DNA of 64,000 nucleotides from Leptodontidium sp. MPI-SDFR-AT-0119 (Eukaryota; Ascomycota; Leotiomycetes; Helotiales; Leptodontidiaceae). The stretch covers positions 1,099,562-1,163,561 of the forward strand of contig JAHLEZ010000021.1 of assembly GCA_020726505.1 (NCBI GenBank). The letters run 5' to 3'. Shown in pieces: positions 22,887 through 35,790 of this stretch (its first letter is position 1; each line of letters opens with the position of its first letter). Both the position numbers and the translations under genes were made by a program. Below the pieces are notes generated by a model that saw only the letters and a program-made list of their open reading frames with translations, made no database searches and was not told the origin of the DNA.

Positions 22887-24461
22887 ATGGTTTCCTCAGT
22901 CGATTACTCACATGTTCCTGCCTTCAATCCGCCTCAAGGTATCACAGCGAACTTCATCGATCCCCCGACAATAGCGTGTTCTGTTTTAGAAGTTAGCTTG
23001 CCTTTGAGTGTTATATCGACGGCTTTTGTGGCAGTGAGGATATACACGAGATTGAAAATTGTGAAGTCACTGGGCTGGGATGACCGTGAGTCCTCTCCCC
23101 TCTGAATTCGAATACAACAGTTAATGTATCCATTCAGTGCTACTCGGAATTGGACTGGTACGATCTCACAAATTCTCTCCTCAGTCAAGCGGGAAAACTA
23201 AATGAGTTTCCATAGGTATTGTCTTGGACCTTCTGTGCTTTAGGAATCATTGGTTCGTAGCTCCCATTATTAACACGGCCATATTCGAGCTTCATCCCAC
23301 TAACACTTCACTTCCACAGAAGGTCAATACGGCTACGGAGTTGACATCTGGAATCTCTACACCACCGACGCCATTAACTTCTTAAAACTGGACCTCGCAT
23401 CCCAAACCATTTATCACCTCGCCCTCCTAACGATCAAGCTATCGATTCTTCTCATGCTCTTGCACCTCACCAGCAATACCGCTCCATCTTCCCCATCCCG
23501 CATCTCGGTGTTCTCGATCATGGCTTTCACAGCCATCTACAGTCTCACATATGTCTTCATCGCTATCTTTGGATGCTCGCCAGTAGCAGCTGCGTGGGAT
23601 ATCAGAATTGAGGCGGGGAAGTGTATTGACAAAACGGCGTACGCGTATGCCTATGGAGGATGCAATATCTTGAGTAGTTGGGCGATATTCGGGCTGGGAC
23701 TGGTTGTCTGTCTGAGGAATGGGCTGATTAGACGAAGAGTTGGGAGGGAAGTGAGGTGGTGTCTGGGTATTGTGCTTGCTGTGGGATGTTTGTATGTTTT
23801 CACCCCTCACCCATCAACGAAGTCAGTAATTGACGGAAAGCAGTGTGTGCATAGCCAGCATAATCCGTCTCGTCATCGCGATCCCGTATTTGCACAGTGA
23901 GAACTTCACTCGGTTCAAAGTCTATATCGGTTCGTCTTCCTCATCCCCCCATTTCTCCCTCGCTATGAAAGAATCTAGCTAACACATCCCAGCACGATGG
24001 TGGTAAGTTCCCCTTGAGATAAAAAAAAAAAAAAAAAAAAACACCATTCTCCCCAAAATATGACATACCAATATCGCGTACAAACCAGCTAACCCACCCG
24101 TAGCGAAATCGAGCTCACCAGCGCCATCCTCCTCGCCTCTCTCCTTGCAATCTACCCCCTCCTCACCGTCATCCTCCCCTCATACTTCCCCCACCACACT
24201 CCCACCCTCCAAAACCCCTCATTCACGCCCTGCCCCTCCCGCAAAATGTCCGTGCCGGCCTCAACCGCCTCCTCCCAGCCCTCCAACACCATGAGCAGCG
24301 TCTCCTCACGTCGGGACGTCTCCCTCGAAGAAAGCGAGATAGGATTAGGCTCTAACGCGGGTGGGATCGCTATGGGTGAGAGGCGAGTACTGGGTGGGAG
24401 TGTGGGGAAGAAAGGCGCGGTGGTGAAGACGGTTGTGTATGATGTTAGGTATGAGGCGTGA
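22887..24461 (+). CDS. Rhodopsin-domain (SAT4/PTH11-type) integral membrane protein, seven exons
   Basis: Exons 22887-23085, 23138-23157 (20 nt), 23216-23252, 23320-23791, 23844-23929, 23993-24002 (10 nt) and 24104-24461, total 1182 nt, 393 aa. Every junction keeps frame. Seven hydrophobic segments are visible. Family marks are VAVRIYTRLKIVKSLGWDDL, the EGQYGYGVDIW loop, FGCSPVAAAWD, and RFKVYIARWCEIELTSAILL before the last helix. The cytoplasmic tail after about residue 300 is Ser-rich and basic. The family is greatly expanded in plant-associated ascomycetes; some members (Pth11) act as surface-sensing receptors, most are unknown. Intron six contains a 21-nt A tract (24021-24041). Ligand and partners are not predictable. 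Confidence 0.9.
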
Positions 24462-25538
24462 CTCTTATTGAGGGGCGAAAATTGGGAGGTGTGGGAATGG
24501 AAACCACAGCAGTAACCCAAACAAAAACGGTCTGAGGTGAATAAATACTTGGTAATGTCGATGATGGATTGTGGATGTGGTGCTTGGGAGGGGAGTGGGA
24601 TCGGGTCGGAGGAGTGGCTGCGAGCTCGGGACTTGTTTTTGTTATTGTTTTCTTGTGATGTTGCCGAGAGTGAGCGATTTTTTGGGATACCCATTTCCTT
24701 TCTTTTCTTTCTATCCCTTTGGAAAAGTTTTTCTATTTTCTATTTTTTATTCCGGACTCTCATTATGGGGTACTTTCTTTTGTTACGGGGAGGAAAGATA
24801 GGACTCATAGGACTCTTGCGTTTGTCTTTCTCAGAGCCTAGATATATAGGGGTGTGTAGTTTCTCATCTCTTACAGTATCTCCAAAAAAGATGAAACTAG
24901 GATCGCAAGATCTGCTGGATTGCCGTACTGGCTGGTTGGGATCGATTGGAAGGGTGGCCTGTTGTGATTTTTGGGATGGAGTTGCTGTTTCGTATTTGAT
25001 TTATTTTAGTTTGCGTAGCCTGGGATATCTGAACCACAGAACAGAATAGATTGAATGGAAGAGGGAAATATCTGTGGCGGTACCTGCCAAATGCCATTCA
25101 TTTCAAAGTGATAACGTACTCTACTACACACATAGTACAGCATTTACAAGGGGATTCTTTCGAATATTCCCAGAGAATCAGAAAGTCTTGCTTCGCTTTT
25201 TCCAGACCAACCAAACCAGTTCAAATCAAAATAACCAACCCCCCCATTTTTGTGGACCATGCCCTGTGTGTGCTGATGCGATGATATTTTTCCTTCCGTT
25301 TTTTCCTCCATAGAACTCCCACCTCGCAAAAACAGAAATGAAGCAGAAGAGACCGAAATTAACAAAGGGAAACAAAATAGGACGATGAACGATGAATGCA
25401 AGACGAGCTTTTCCAATCCGATCCAATCCAGATATGCACCGGTACTGTACACCCTGCTGTGAAGCGTGTTTGTATGTCTTCCATAAACGAACCGAAGCGA
25501 AAGGGAAAGAAACAAAAAATGGGATAGCATATAGAAGC
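24462..25538. other. Convergent intergenic, no gene recognised
   Basis: About 1.1 kb between the 3' ends of the rhodopsin-like and PQ-loop genes. Sequence is T-rich in the first half. Overlapping ORFs on both strands have no protein features. Confidence 0.5.
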
Positions 25539-26671
25539 TTAATCCTCCCTCTCAAGCAAAGGTCTCGAATCTCTCGACTCAGTCCTCGCATGACCATTCT
25601 CAACTGCACTTTCCACCAGCACAGGCACATCTCTATAGATAAAGAACTGCGCAAAGATCCCCATATCCAAGAACAGCGTTCCCAGACTCCCCGCCAACCA
25701 TGAAGCGTTAATCAATATATACCGTCCGTAAATCGCGCCGGCTTCTCTATGTGCACATCGTCCCCGACGACCTGTACAGTGTGGCTCGTAGGCGAAGATG
25801 CTGAGCACGTAGGTGAGGTTCCCGATGCATGCGAAGAGGAAGAAGAGCATGGAGACTCCTTCGGTGCTCTTGCGTCTATAGTTGAGCAGGAGTTGTGGAA
25901 CGCGGGATCCGAGGTAAAGGACAGCGCAGAAGTAGCCGAAGATTTGACCCCAGAGGTTGAAAGTTAGGGGCTCGGAATGCGGGTGTTTTGTTGATCGGTG
26001 CGAGTGCGACTGGCCGTTTTGAGAGCCGTTGCTGATCCACCAGCCTAGGACACCGGCTGCGCAGACCATGATGATGGAAACTAGGTTGAAGAGCGTGGCT
26101 TGAAGGCGGGTGGTGGGTTTGCTTATTGCTTGGGGGTCTTGAGGACGTGGTGCGTCGAGGAGAGGTACGGCTGGTGAGAGATGGCTGGCTGAGACTGTGC
26201 TGGAGCGACGGTCGTGGTTGATGTCTGAAGGAGCGAGGAGGCCTGTTCGCTCGTCTGCTTCACCGATATTGCTTCTTTGCTTTGGTGGGACGACCTCGTC
26301 TTTCCAGGTGAAGCCGCGGTAGTAGAAACATTGCAACAGAAGAACAATATCGGCGATCGTGTAGTAGATAGCCAGAATCAACATGGTAGGCAGAACTCCT
26401 TGCAGGATAGCGCCAAGGATATTGAACACGTCGCCTGCCAGCCAAACGATGATGAACTGCAGAGACAAGCCATCTGCGGAACCACGTCTGAAGTTCTCGA
26501 CGATCTGAGGAGAGAAGACTACAATCCAACAAGCGATTGATATTGATCTGGTTTTCCTGTTAGAAATCTGATACCGAGGTTTGCAGCGAGGGGATATATT
26601 AAATGCACTAACCCGAGGATGCCACTAATAGCCGTGATAGTCAAATTGAGCGTCTCAGTCGGAGGAACCAT
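25539..26671 (-). CDS. PQ-loop repeat vacuolar amino-acid transporter (Ypq/PQLC2 type)
   Basis: Exons 26671-26613 and 26547-25539, 355 aa. The intron (GTTAGT...AACCAG) joins ISGILG to SISIACWIVVFSPQIVENF, which completes the first PQ loop. The second PQ loop is LGSRVPQLLLNYRRKSTEGV. Seven transmembrane segments are split by a long hydrophilic Ser/Arg-rich loop at about residues 95-170. This arrangement matches yeast Ypq1-3/Rtc2 and human PQLC2, which export cationic amino acids from the vacuole or lysosome. The C-terminus ends SRPLLERED, with a possible acidic dileucine-type sorting signal. The family assignment is firm; lysine/arginine specificity is inferred. Confidence 0.9.
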
Positions 26672-28544
26672 ATTTGCGGAACAGAACTGTGACTCGGTAC
26701 GAAAAAGCGCTTCTGGAATAAATCCAATGCCAAAAGCAGAGATGTGGGTGATTCAGGATCTCCTCGTTCCGCCGGATGTTGGAAAAAGTACTTCTGAAGT
26801 CTTGGCCGGGGACCCCGCAAAATTCAAAATCAGACCAGACCAGAAAGAAAAAATAATGACGAACACCCCTCAATGATTTCCAAACACAATACCAATGACC
26901 GGATTGATCCTCCGCTTCAGATGTACAATACAAAGGAAATGGCGGTCCTGGATCCGGATGATGAGCGATGGCGATGTCGAAAAGTTTGATGGGTGAGAAT
27001 TTGCTGGAGAGGAGGTGCTGATGTTGGCCAATGGGGCCGAGATTTTGGAAAATTTGGTACAAAACACGTGATGGTGGCGATAATGGCTAATGACTCGTGA
27101 AGGACCCCTTTTTGGTCTTTGGTGAGTCGGGACGTTTTGTATGGCTCACATTTTTCTTAATAATTGCATTCCTTATGCTATCCTGCAAAGAAGATTGACC
27201 CTGGGGCCATTTGATGTTGATTTTGGACATTCTCATGCCCCCCCCCCCCTCTTTTTTTTCTCTCTCGAGCATTCCCTCCCTACATATTTTACTGGAAAGA
27301 CACAACGTACTGGTCTAGCTGGCATCCCTCGCATCAAACACTTCTAGACAATGTGACCATTAGCCTTTCGAAACAAGTTTGACTCTATCAGTTGCATCTT
27401 CCTTGTGTTCTAGAATTTTAGAGTCTACGACAGAAGGATATTAGGTCTACAAAATAATGGCTATCCGATTCAGTCCGGGCAGACCTGAAAGATGTCCTAA
27501 GTCCAAGTCCTGCACCTCCCTACAGAAACACCAGCTTGGACTTCGACAAAGATACTCAACTATATTACTTTAATTAATTTTAACTAACTTTATCTTAGTG
27601 TATGTGAGTACTTGACTCGAGCAATTGATTACATTCGCAGGCATCGTGTGATTTCGTCGAATATCACCCCCGACAACCAAGTGACAACTCACAACCATTC
27701 ACATAAAGACCAAGGATTCAAGATCACCCAGCCCAGCATCAACTGACCCCTTTCCCCTCTCACCAGCACCTACGCCGTCGCTGGCATGCGTTGTGTCTTC
27801 CAACAAGCAATTCCAAGCCCCGATAGTCTACTTCTCCATCTCCACCTCCACCCACTCCTTATCAGAACTGTAGATTATGCTGCCTGAACTTTAAATCACA
27901 TTATCGTCTGGGATGTGAGTACGGTACTGTAAATTTACCAGGATATCGTATGCCAGATAAAGTTCGGAGGAAAGTCAAATTGGTGGAGAGAGATCGAAGG
28001 GTCTGGGTTGAGGTCTGATTTGGGATTCTGGGTGGAGTTTGGGATGGGGTTGGAGGTGTGGGGGATTATGCTTGTTTGGGTGGTGGTGGGAGATTGGATT
28101 GGGAGGAGACAGAGGTGTTGATGTGTTGAGGAAGAAAAGTCGGACTTGCAAGGCCTTCAGGTCAGTTATTTTATCATGGCAGCGGTAACTGATTTGAATG
28201 AGTGTATAGGGGTCAAGCAGTCTGTCCTGAGGTTGAAGATTCAATAGCCACAGTCACATAAATGAGAAGGTGCGAAGAGTGTGAAGAAAAGAGTCATCAT
28301 GTGTTGACGACTGAGGAACATAGCGCCATGCTGGCTATCCTTCCATCATAAAGCGCTCATGCCATGCGCTACAGTCATATCCCTCAACGCCTTAGTTGTT
28401 GCCTTGCTCCGGTATCCCAATATGTACAGTCAAGTCATTACTCCATTCTCCTCGGCTCCTCTTTATCATCAGAAGCAGCCTTCCCGAACTCGAAGTCGGT
28501 TGTGGTGGATATCCATTTCCGTCTCTATCGACCCCGCCCACCGC
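26672..28544. other. 1.9-kb gene-poor region with C/T tracts
   Basis: Contains a C run followed by a T run near 27238-27260 and several pyrimidine-rich stretches. The minus-strand ORF at 27975-28244 is His/Pro-rich low complexity and not convincing as a gene. Confidence 0.45.
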
Positions 28545-28790
28545 TCATGTCGACCGGTTGCTGTCCATGCTCGAGATGCTCCCTTGCTGGTCTAATCTTC
28601 CGTGTGCGTTTGTGCTCGCGGCGTTGGCGCTTCGCCTCCTTGCTGAGCGTGAGGCGGCTTCCATCTGCTTCTTGGTGTGTTGATGCATCTCGCGTGTGTA
28701 TGTTGACAGAGTCAGGGATGGATCCATCTCGAAATCTTCAGTTGGAGATGATGGGAATTGAGATTGTGGTTGAGTGTATGAGGAAGACAT
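28545..28790 (-). CDS. Small Ser/Arg-rich conserved-type fungal protein, 81 aa
   Basis: Single-exon ORF with an ATG at 28790 and a stop at 28545. The N-terminus is Gln/Ser/Pro-rich. The core YTREMHQHTKKQMEAASRSA is followed by RRRS and a Ser-rich tail. I recall small ascomycete proteins with a similar YTRxMHxHTKxQMEAA core, so this is likely a real, conserved gene, but no function is known. Upstream on the minus strand an AT repeat (TATATATATATATA near 28976-28990) could belong to its promoter. Confidence 0.6.
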   Translation of the reverse strand: MSSSYTQPQSQFPSSPTEDFEMDPSLTLSTYTREMHQHTKKQMEAASRSARRRSANAASTNAHGRLDQQGSISSMDSNRST

Positions 28791-31700
28791 CGTGAAGTGG
28801 GTTTGATGAAGATGTGAGGATCTAATGGAGAGTTTTTGGTGTTGTTGTGTTGTGTATGGAAGATGATTCTGTCCGTTGATAGGAGGAGCGATGAGGTCCT
28901 GAATCGATGGCTATGCGTTGATAGATGTGTCAGGTGTATATATAATACAAAAATGGGTGAGCGAGACCTTTGGATATATATATATATACATATATCTGAA
29001 AACAAGCAGTGCTAGAACTTGAACAACAAGCCATGAAGCAAGTGTGCCTAACTAACGGTCCCACTATCAGGACCCCTCCTCTAGCTGCAGCGACCAGATG
29101 CACGACTCCCCAGTTTCTGATCCCTTTCTCGTAGGGATGCCCATCCTGTTAGAACTCTCGATCGCAACATCCATGTTCTTGTCGTCATCATCATCCAATT
29201 AACAGCTGCTTTGCAAGGCGGAAAGTTCAGCGCTGGTGGGCACAAGATGGAAGGGGCAAGACCCTGCCGATCATGACAGTGAAGCGGCGACACGACTCAC
29301 AAGCGATGTCATTCAGTGGCGGGATCCTGGCTCCTCCCTGTCAACAAATCACAACGCCAGAACACATCATAAAATGGAGATTGTCCGCCGCTAAAAACAA
29401 GCTGTACATGGTGAGAGAAGGCTAGTAGATGTTTGGAAGCTCGACTTCGAGAGGAATTTCATGATGTTGAGGCTGTTTCGGAGCCGTGCCCTAAGCATAT
29501 TCCCTGTCGTGACAAAGGAAGCTTTCTGGGACCTGAACATTGAAATGATTCACTATTTCAAACTATATCTGGCGCGCGTGAGGCACTAAAGCTTGCACCG
29601 CATGGCGGTTGCCAACTTCGCTCGCTGAGTGCGGTACTACTGCACACACTTATTGAAGTGTACAGACCTCGGGAAGTTCAGATGACAACGCTGCGTAACG
29701 AGCATCGACGGCAACGGCTACATGAAAGTTGTACTGGGACGATCCGCAAACGATAGAAGTGAGACCGACATTCCTCGAAGGCGAAGATCAGCAAGGCAGA
29801 ACCCTAGAAAAATGCTCATGCCGGGGCTATCTGAGGGACCAGAGAAGTCGTGATCGACACTGCTGGCGCTCAGACGGGGTATGCAAATCGCCAACGTTTG
29901 TTATCAACTTCCCAACCCCAGAAACCACTGGGAGACTCGAATGAAGGATGCAGGAGAGCTCATCCATCCTGACCCCTGAGGGACGGAAGCCACCCAGATA
30001 TGAGGCGTATCTGATATCATAGAGCAGACATCCACGGCGATTTGTCCCTCCTCAACAGGATTGCGACTTTGCCGTAGAACTCCGTAGAACAGACAGGATC
30101 CGTCAACCCAATGGCGATAATGCAGTTGCCGCAAAAATTTATGGTAATCTTAGCAGTACCACTCACGAGTCCGGCCCAGGTTTGAGTCCTACTTTTGAGA
30201 ATTAAGCCATAAGCGGCGCTGACGACGGACAGGCAAGCGAGGAATGTGGTCCTCGTACGGTTACGATACGACGACGGGAGTAGAACAACATGCGACTACT
30301 CGTGAGTAGTACTAATGCCTGGTTATTCGAGACAGGCAAGCAAATGGAGGAGGGTAGGGAGGGTAGGGTACTGGAGGTGGGTTCCGGGGTAAACAGAAGC
30401 AGGGCAGGTTGATCTGATGTCGGCCAAGGCTCTTCCCGTTGAATTTCATCATCATCATCGACCCACTAAATAGCTAAGCGAACCAAACAAATCCGGATCG
30501 CAGAGACAGGGCGCAAAAACCCGTGAGTGCAGATCCGGGCAGCGTCCAAGTCTGTCCAAGTAAACAACACCAAAGCTTGCACGACAGGAAGGAGGTGGGT
30601 GAGTCGAGGTGAGCTGAAAGTGGTGTGGTCAAATGTGAGCTGTTGTTGTCTACCTACGGTAAGGAGGTCTACGTAGTATGGCCCAAGGTCATCATCACAG
30701 GAAGACGGGATGAGGTTGGAATGCGATATCCCCCAACAAGACGAGGCTCGGGTGGTCCTCTTCTTTCGAATCCTTTCCGGTATCACTAGCTGCACTCTCC
30801 ATCCCCAATTATCCAATGCCAATCTTGACGTTGGAGGCATGTCATGGCGACGTCAAAGCTGCAACTCTGGCAGCGGGAGGCTGCGAGAACTGCAATCAGG
30901 GAGGTTTTCTCCGGAATAAAGTACATCGGGATCACTTTCCAATTTGAGGCTAACTGTCCAGACATGAGCCTTTTCTTGCATTTGCAGTAGTCGTCAATTT
31001 GCTATACGTTTGGCTGTTATTTCCGTCCTTTCGTATGATGTTCCTTGATCAAATTGATGGATCTTTTTATTGCGATTGGATCAGTCAGGTTCTGGACCAC
31101 TTGCATCATTTCCGTTGCCGTAAACTTCTGCTATCAACCCCGTCTCAACTGTGGATCGTGAGTCGTTCTTGGACGATCTCTTCTCCACAATGCTGTGTGC
31201 AAGCTTGTCATCGTGATGCGGTTTGCATCAAACCGCCCGTCTGAGACTGTGTGGCCTTCTGGCTCCGGGCGCATGGCCTGAAATGATCTCACGATGATGT
31301 CTTCGCTTCCTCCCTTCTTGCGGCTGGAATGCGTACATATATTATCTCCATTGAAGTTTATCGTCCTATCGTCGTATTGAGAATAGATCAGCAAGATGAT
31401 AGCATTTCGGCGTCATGGTTAGTAAATCATCCCAAAGCAATTGACATTTTGAACCAGTCCCATGATTCAGACAATCTAGGCGTTTGGATAGACGCTCTGA
31501 TGCGACTCTGACTCTCTCAGAAGATTCGCAACGGCCACCCGAACCTACACAGTCATCGACAATTCATTAATCCCCACGAGGAACGACTTAGGGTTAATTA
31601 TAGTACTTGGTATCGTTGTCGCGCATTTATTGAGCTGAAGTTTAGCCTGGCATGTGAGATGAAGTGGCGAGAATGAGGTCACCCGGCACTAGCAAGGCTG

Positions 31701-33227
31701 GTCCACAAGGCTGACGTCTTCTGCTTTTCACATGGCTTTGGATTCTCTATCTGTCAATTTAAAACACATTCTTTCATCATACAGCACGGCGCTGGCTTCC
31801 CATACATCAATTTGTGGGGTTGATGCACCTCTACAAATTGAGTATGACAAAAGTGATGTCTCGCTCGCTTAATCTCAGCTCTTCATGCTGTCTTCCGTCA
31901 TTCTGGATAACACTCACCAACTGGTCAATCCTTTTGCAAGGATGTGCTCACCAAAAGCACTTCTAGACTTGATTTTAGAAGTATACTACTTATGCTGCTT
32001 ACAGTTGACGTCTCTTTTATTTGTTTACCCCTGGTTTTCGTTGTTGGGAATTCCGTTGAGCGATGCCATGACTATAGACAGACCTCCATCTGGAAGGCCC
32101 AGACTACGGCTAGCCCTAAACTTGGCCACCTGCACCGAATTATGCTTTTGTTATTGCCTCCATCTTACAGGCTGTCTTTCCACGCAAGGAGCAAGCAATA
32201 TCGCACCTCCATTCCCGCACGCAGGCTCCTGGAATATTTTCTTTCTTCCGCTTGTCTAAACCCAACCAGTGCACTGCGTCCTTTCCACTATTCCACTAAC
32301 AAACAGAAAGGAAAACAATGGAGTCTTGTATCCTTTCAGCCAAGTCTCGTCATGAAGATACAAACAACACAGTACATCAACCCCCAAATCCACCCCTCAT
32401 TCCGACACTCTCCAAATACGAAGCGCAAGATCAAGATATTCATCACCCTCTCCAACCTCCCCAAACTCACAGACCGCACCTCCTACCCCGCCTTGCGAAT
32501 CAGAATCGGCATACAAGCACTCTTCCTCCTCTTCGACATCTCCAACACCATCACATCACTCAATTAAAATCCCTCTTTCCAATTACCAAGTCCTTCCTCC
32601 ACCGCTCTCACAACTACACCATACTCCTACCACGGCTCCCATGCACTCACAACGATTCAGTACAACATCAAAATAAAAATAGAAAGGCTGTGGCGTGGAT
32701 GATCCGATCCTCATTATGGATGCGGATCTCGCAGATGAAGTTCCAGCGGACTTTGCGAGGGTGGGGGGATGTGAGGATAAGAAGGATGCGGTGTTTATGG
32801 ATGATATGAATGCGTGTAATTTGTGGATTTATCTGCAAAGCTTGGTAAAGCAATGTTCGTTTCACTTGGGCTGTGGCAGATTGGGGGTGGGGTATTGCCA
32901 CTGGCTTGCTGGCTACGTGTGTGACTCCTGCTTATGTCGGGCATGTTTTATTTTATTGTTGCAACCTTTTGTCCTCCAGGAGACTTTGTTAAGCGAGCAT
33001 CCCCTTGTCCTACTGGGCAGCACTTCCATGATATGAATGCCAAAAGTAATGACTTAACTGAATTCGAGACCTGCGACGGAAGTCACAATTGGATCGTGAG
33101 GCAGGTGAACGCTAAACTGGGGTACAGGTGCAGCAATTGTATGATTAGTAAACTAAGTTGAAGAACTGAAGTAACATACAGTAATTTCTTTACCCAAAAC
33201 TATCCTTTTAAGCAGCGACACCCACCA
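28791..33227. other. 4.4-kb gene-poor region
   Basis: No convincing gene. Only two spots deserve note. A G-quadruplex motif lies at 30352-30368. At 32330-32860 two protein-like segments lie in different frames: one contains KIKIFITLSNLPKLTDRTSY, the other is acidic and contains DPILIMDADLADEVPADF. A possible acceptor (AATAG) precedes the second. I could not build a sound joined model or recognise a family. Confidence 0.45.
30352..30368 (+). other. Canonical G-quadruplex motif
   Basis: GGGTAGGGAGGGTAGGG: four G3 tracts with loops TA, A and TA on the plus strand. Further G runs follow within 30 bp (GGAGGTGGGTTCCGGGG). Confidence 0.8.
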
Positions 33228-34198
33228 TCACAACCCATCATCCTCCGTTGCAGCCTCAACATACCCCCTCTCATCCACACTAATATACGGCGGCCTAGCA
33301 CAAATCAGCATTCAGAAAGCCACCCACCAAACCCCCCCCCCTCAAAACCAAACAAAAAAAAAACCTACCTCACAACATTCCTCACCACCACAATCCCCGC
33401 CGTCCCAAGAGCATACAGCCCCAAAAGATTACTCCACCCCAACACTCCAATCCCCCTCTGCCCCACTGCCAACGCAACAAGATCATAAACAAGACACCCT
33501 CCAAAAACCCAATCACTGCATCCAGCCAACGCAGCGAACCCTACACCCGTCAGGACCTTGACGGCGAGATTCGGGCCTTGGTGGTCGTAATACGCTACCG
33601 AGCCGTTATGTAGAAAATCAAGTACGCCGATTCCCGCGAAGGTTTTAGATACGATATGCGTCAGGATTGAAGAGGTGGAGGGTGTGTTCATTGGAGGGAG
33701 ACGGGCGAATATATAAGTTAATTGAGTCAAAGAATTGACGAGGACGAAGATATTGGCTGTTTTCAAGGCGGAGGAGTTCCAGAATATCATCCATGCTATT
33801 GAAGTTTAGTCAGCCGATCCAGTTCAAATATCTTGAGACATGAAAAGGGGGAAAAGTAAGAAGAAAAAGCAAGGAAAGTAAAATAACTCACAAGCAATAC
33901 ACAAATTCCCCACCGCATAAAACGGGACGAAATCCACCATGATACCCACCTCGTTCTTCTCCTGCGCATTCTTACTCGGATCCAATTTCCATAATCTGTA
34001 TAGCCAAGCCAGCTGGAACAGCTGCTGCGGGAAGAAGAACGCGGCTATGAAATATGGTTGCGGTGACCAGAATGAGAGATTCGCGTCGTGGATATCTTTC
34101 ATGTTTGGAGTCGCTAGCATACCGTATTGCTGGGCTGCGAAGTCGATCGCGAAGGAGAGGGGGGCCACCCAGCGGGCGGTGGAATGGGTGATTCCCAT
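33228..34198 (-). CDS. Fungal multi-pass membrane protein of unknown function
   Basis: Exons 34198-33892, 33795-33369 and 33294-33228, total 801 nt, 266 aa. The last intron (GTAGGT...GCTAG) adds the tail RRPPYISVDERGYVEAATED, clearly protein-like, instead of an early stop at 33365. The protein has about six hydrophobic segments. Recognisable stretches are HSTARWVAPLSFAIDFAAQQ, SFWSPQPYFIAAFFFPQQLF and SSILTHIVSKTFAGIGVLDF. I recall similar ascomycete proteins annotated only as integral membrane proteins. No transport or enzyme motif was seen. Start at 34198 is the first ATG and gives a good first helix. Confidence 0.85.
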
Positions 34199-34957
34199 TT
34201 TTGGGGGGTTGATGGTAGACTTAGGCGACTAGGTAGATGTTGTATGGATGTAGGGACTTAAGTTAGATGGTTTTGTTTTGTTTTCAATTTTTGGTGAAGA
34301 TTGGTATTGATATGTACTTTCCTGGAGACTCTGACATACGAGCAAGCAAGTCATGATGTCAACACTTCGCGGGGCAGATTCTGTCTCGCCGACTTCCGAA
34401 CTTCAACCTTTGTTCTCATTGTCTGCTCATTTATCTCGCACTTAATGTTGATTAATTCTCCAGGTCCTAATCATTAACGAATTCAAATCAGCAAAATTTC
34501 TCTCTCATCTAAAATGTATAGTTGATTCTCGATGATGTCACGTGGACACCCCTTTTTCCCTCCAAGCGACCTGTCTGTCCAAGAGCGGGAGGGCATATGC
34601 TCCTAGTTTTAATATTTATACGACAGGCTTTTTATTCTTTCTATCAAGTGCCCCAAGTCATTCTTTTACTTTAGCCAATGGCAAGCTTGAAAGGTCACTT
34701 GGTTCTTAATCTAGGAGCATCATTAAAGCAAGGAATAGTTGCACGGTCACGGCACTTAAGAGTGCCAGAGTCATTTGACACGCGGAGTACATAGAATATC
34801 TCAATTGCATTAAAATCAGGCACCATCCGCCATCATAATCAGTGATTCTTTCCTTCCATGCCGCCCAAACCCTCAAAGACACATCAAAGAAAACTCCATA
34901 CCATCCAGCTCCACGCTTTATCCAGGTATCTCAACACGCTTTCACCAATATCAAATC
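34199..34957. other. Intergenic, no gene recognised
   Basis: Holds the promoter of the membrane-protein gene and the 3' flank of het-c. No repeats or RNA genes recognised. Confidence 0.45.
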
Positions 34958-35790
34958 CTAATAACCGGAATTCTCCTCATCATCTCCCCGACGACGATTT
35001 CCATAACCGCCACGCTCCTCACGTTGTCCATACTCGCTCTCCTCATTCTGCTCGCTACGACGACTACCATATCCCGAAGACTCATTCTCGTCACGGCCGG
35101 AAGAACCATAGGTGTTTCCAGAGTTGTACGACGACTCCTCGTTGTCACCGCGTCCAGAACTGCGAGATTGGCCGTAGGTGTTCTCGGATTGGTAGGAACT
35201 CTCTTGCTCGCGGCCAGAGGAGCCATAGGTGTTTCCACTGCTGTTGTAGGAAGACTCCTCGTTATCACCGCGGCGGTTACTGCTACCATAGGTGTTGTCT
35301 GAAGCGTCTTCTCGGCCGGAATTACGTGATTGGCCGTAGGAGTTTGAGCTCTCTTCGGTATCGTCACGTCCGGAACGGCCAGATCCACCGTACGTGTTGG
35401 AGCTTTCGTAAGAAGTCTCGTTGTCACCTCGTCCGGAACCACCGGATTGACCGTAAGTGTTCTCGGTGTTCTCGCTTCTGCCGTAGGAAGATTCCTCGTT
35501 GTCACCTCGTCCTGAACGACCTGAGGAACCATAGGTATTACCACTCTCGTAAGAGGTCTCCTCATTGTTGCTACGGCCTGAAGTTCGAGACTGGCCGTAG
35601 GTATTCTCGGACTGGTATGAGCTAGTCTCCTGCTCCTCACGTCCAGAGCGTCTGGATGAGCCATAAGTGTTGCCCCCACTTCCATACGAGCTCTCCTCAT
35701 TATCACCACGACCATATGAACTCTGTTCGGTGCGACCGTAGGAGGATTGCTGGCTCTGGCCATAAGAAGACTCCTCATTGTCTCGGCCAT
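34958..35790 (-). repeat. Degenerate tandem repeats encoding the HET-C tail
   Basis: About 830 bp of imperfect repeats inside the last exon, encoding alternating NTYG, SSGRSGRGDNEESSY and related units. Unit length varies, mostly 30-60 nt. The repeats also keep long ORFs open in antisense frames. Confidence 0.8.

Noticed and set aside
24537..25049. 170-aa plus-strand ORF in the convergent region
   Set aside because: T-rich DNA gives a Phe/Leu-rich translation resembling a membrane protein, but there is no family signature or splice support.
31885..32567. 124-aa and 207-aa plus-strand ORFs
   Set aside because: Long but without features over most of their length; only the short segments noted in findings look protein-like.
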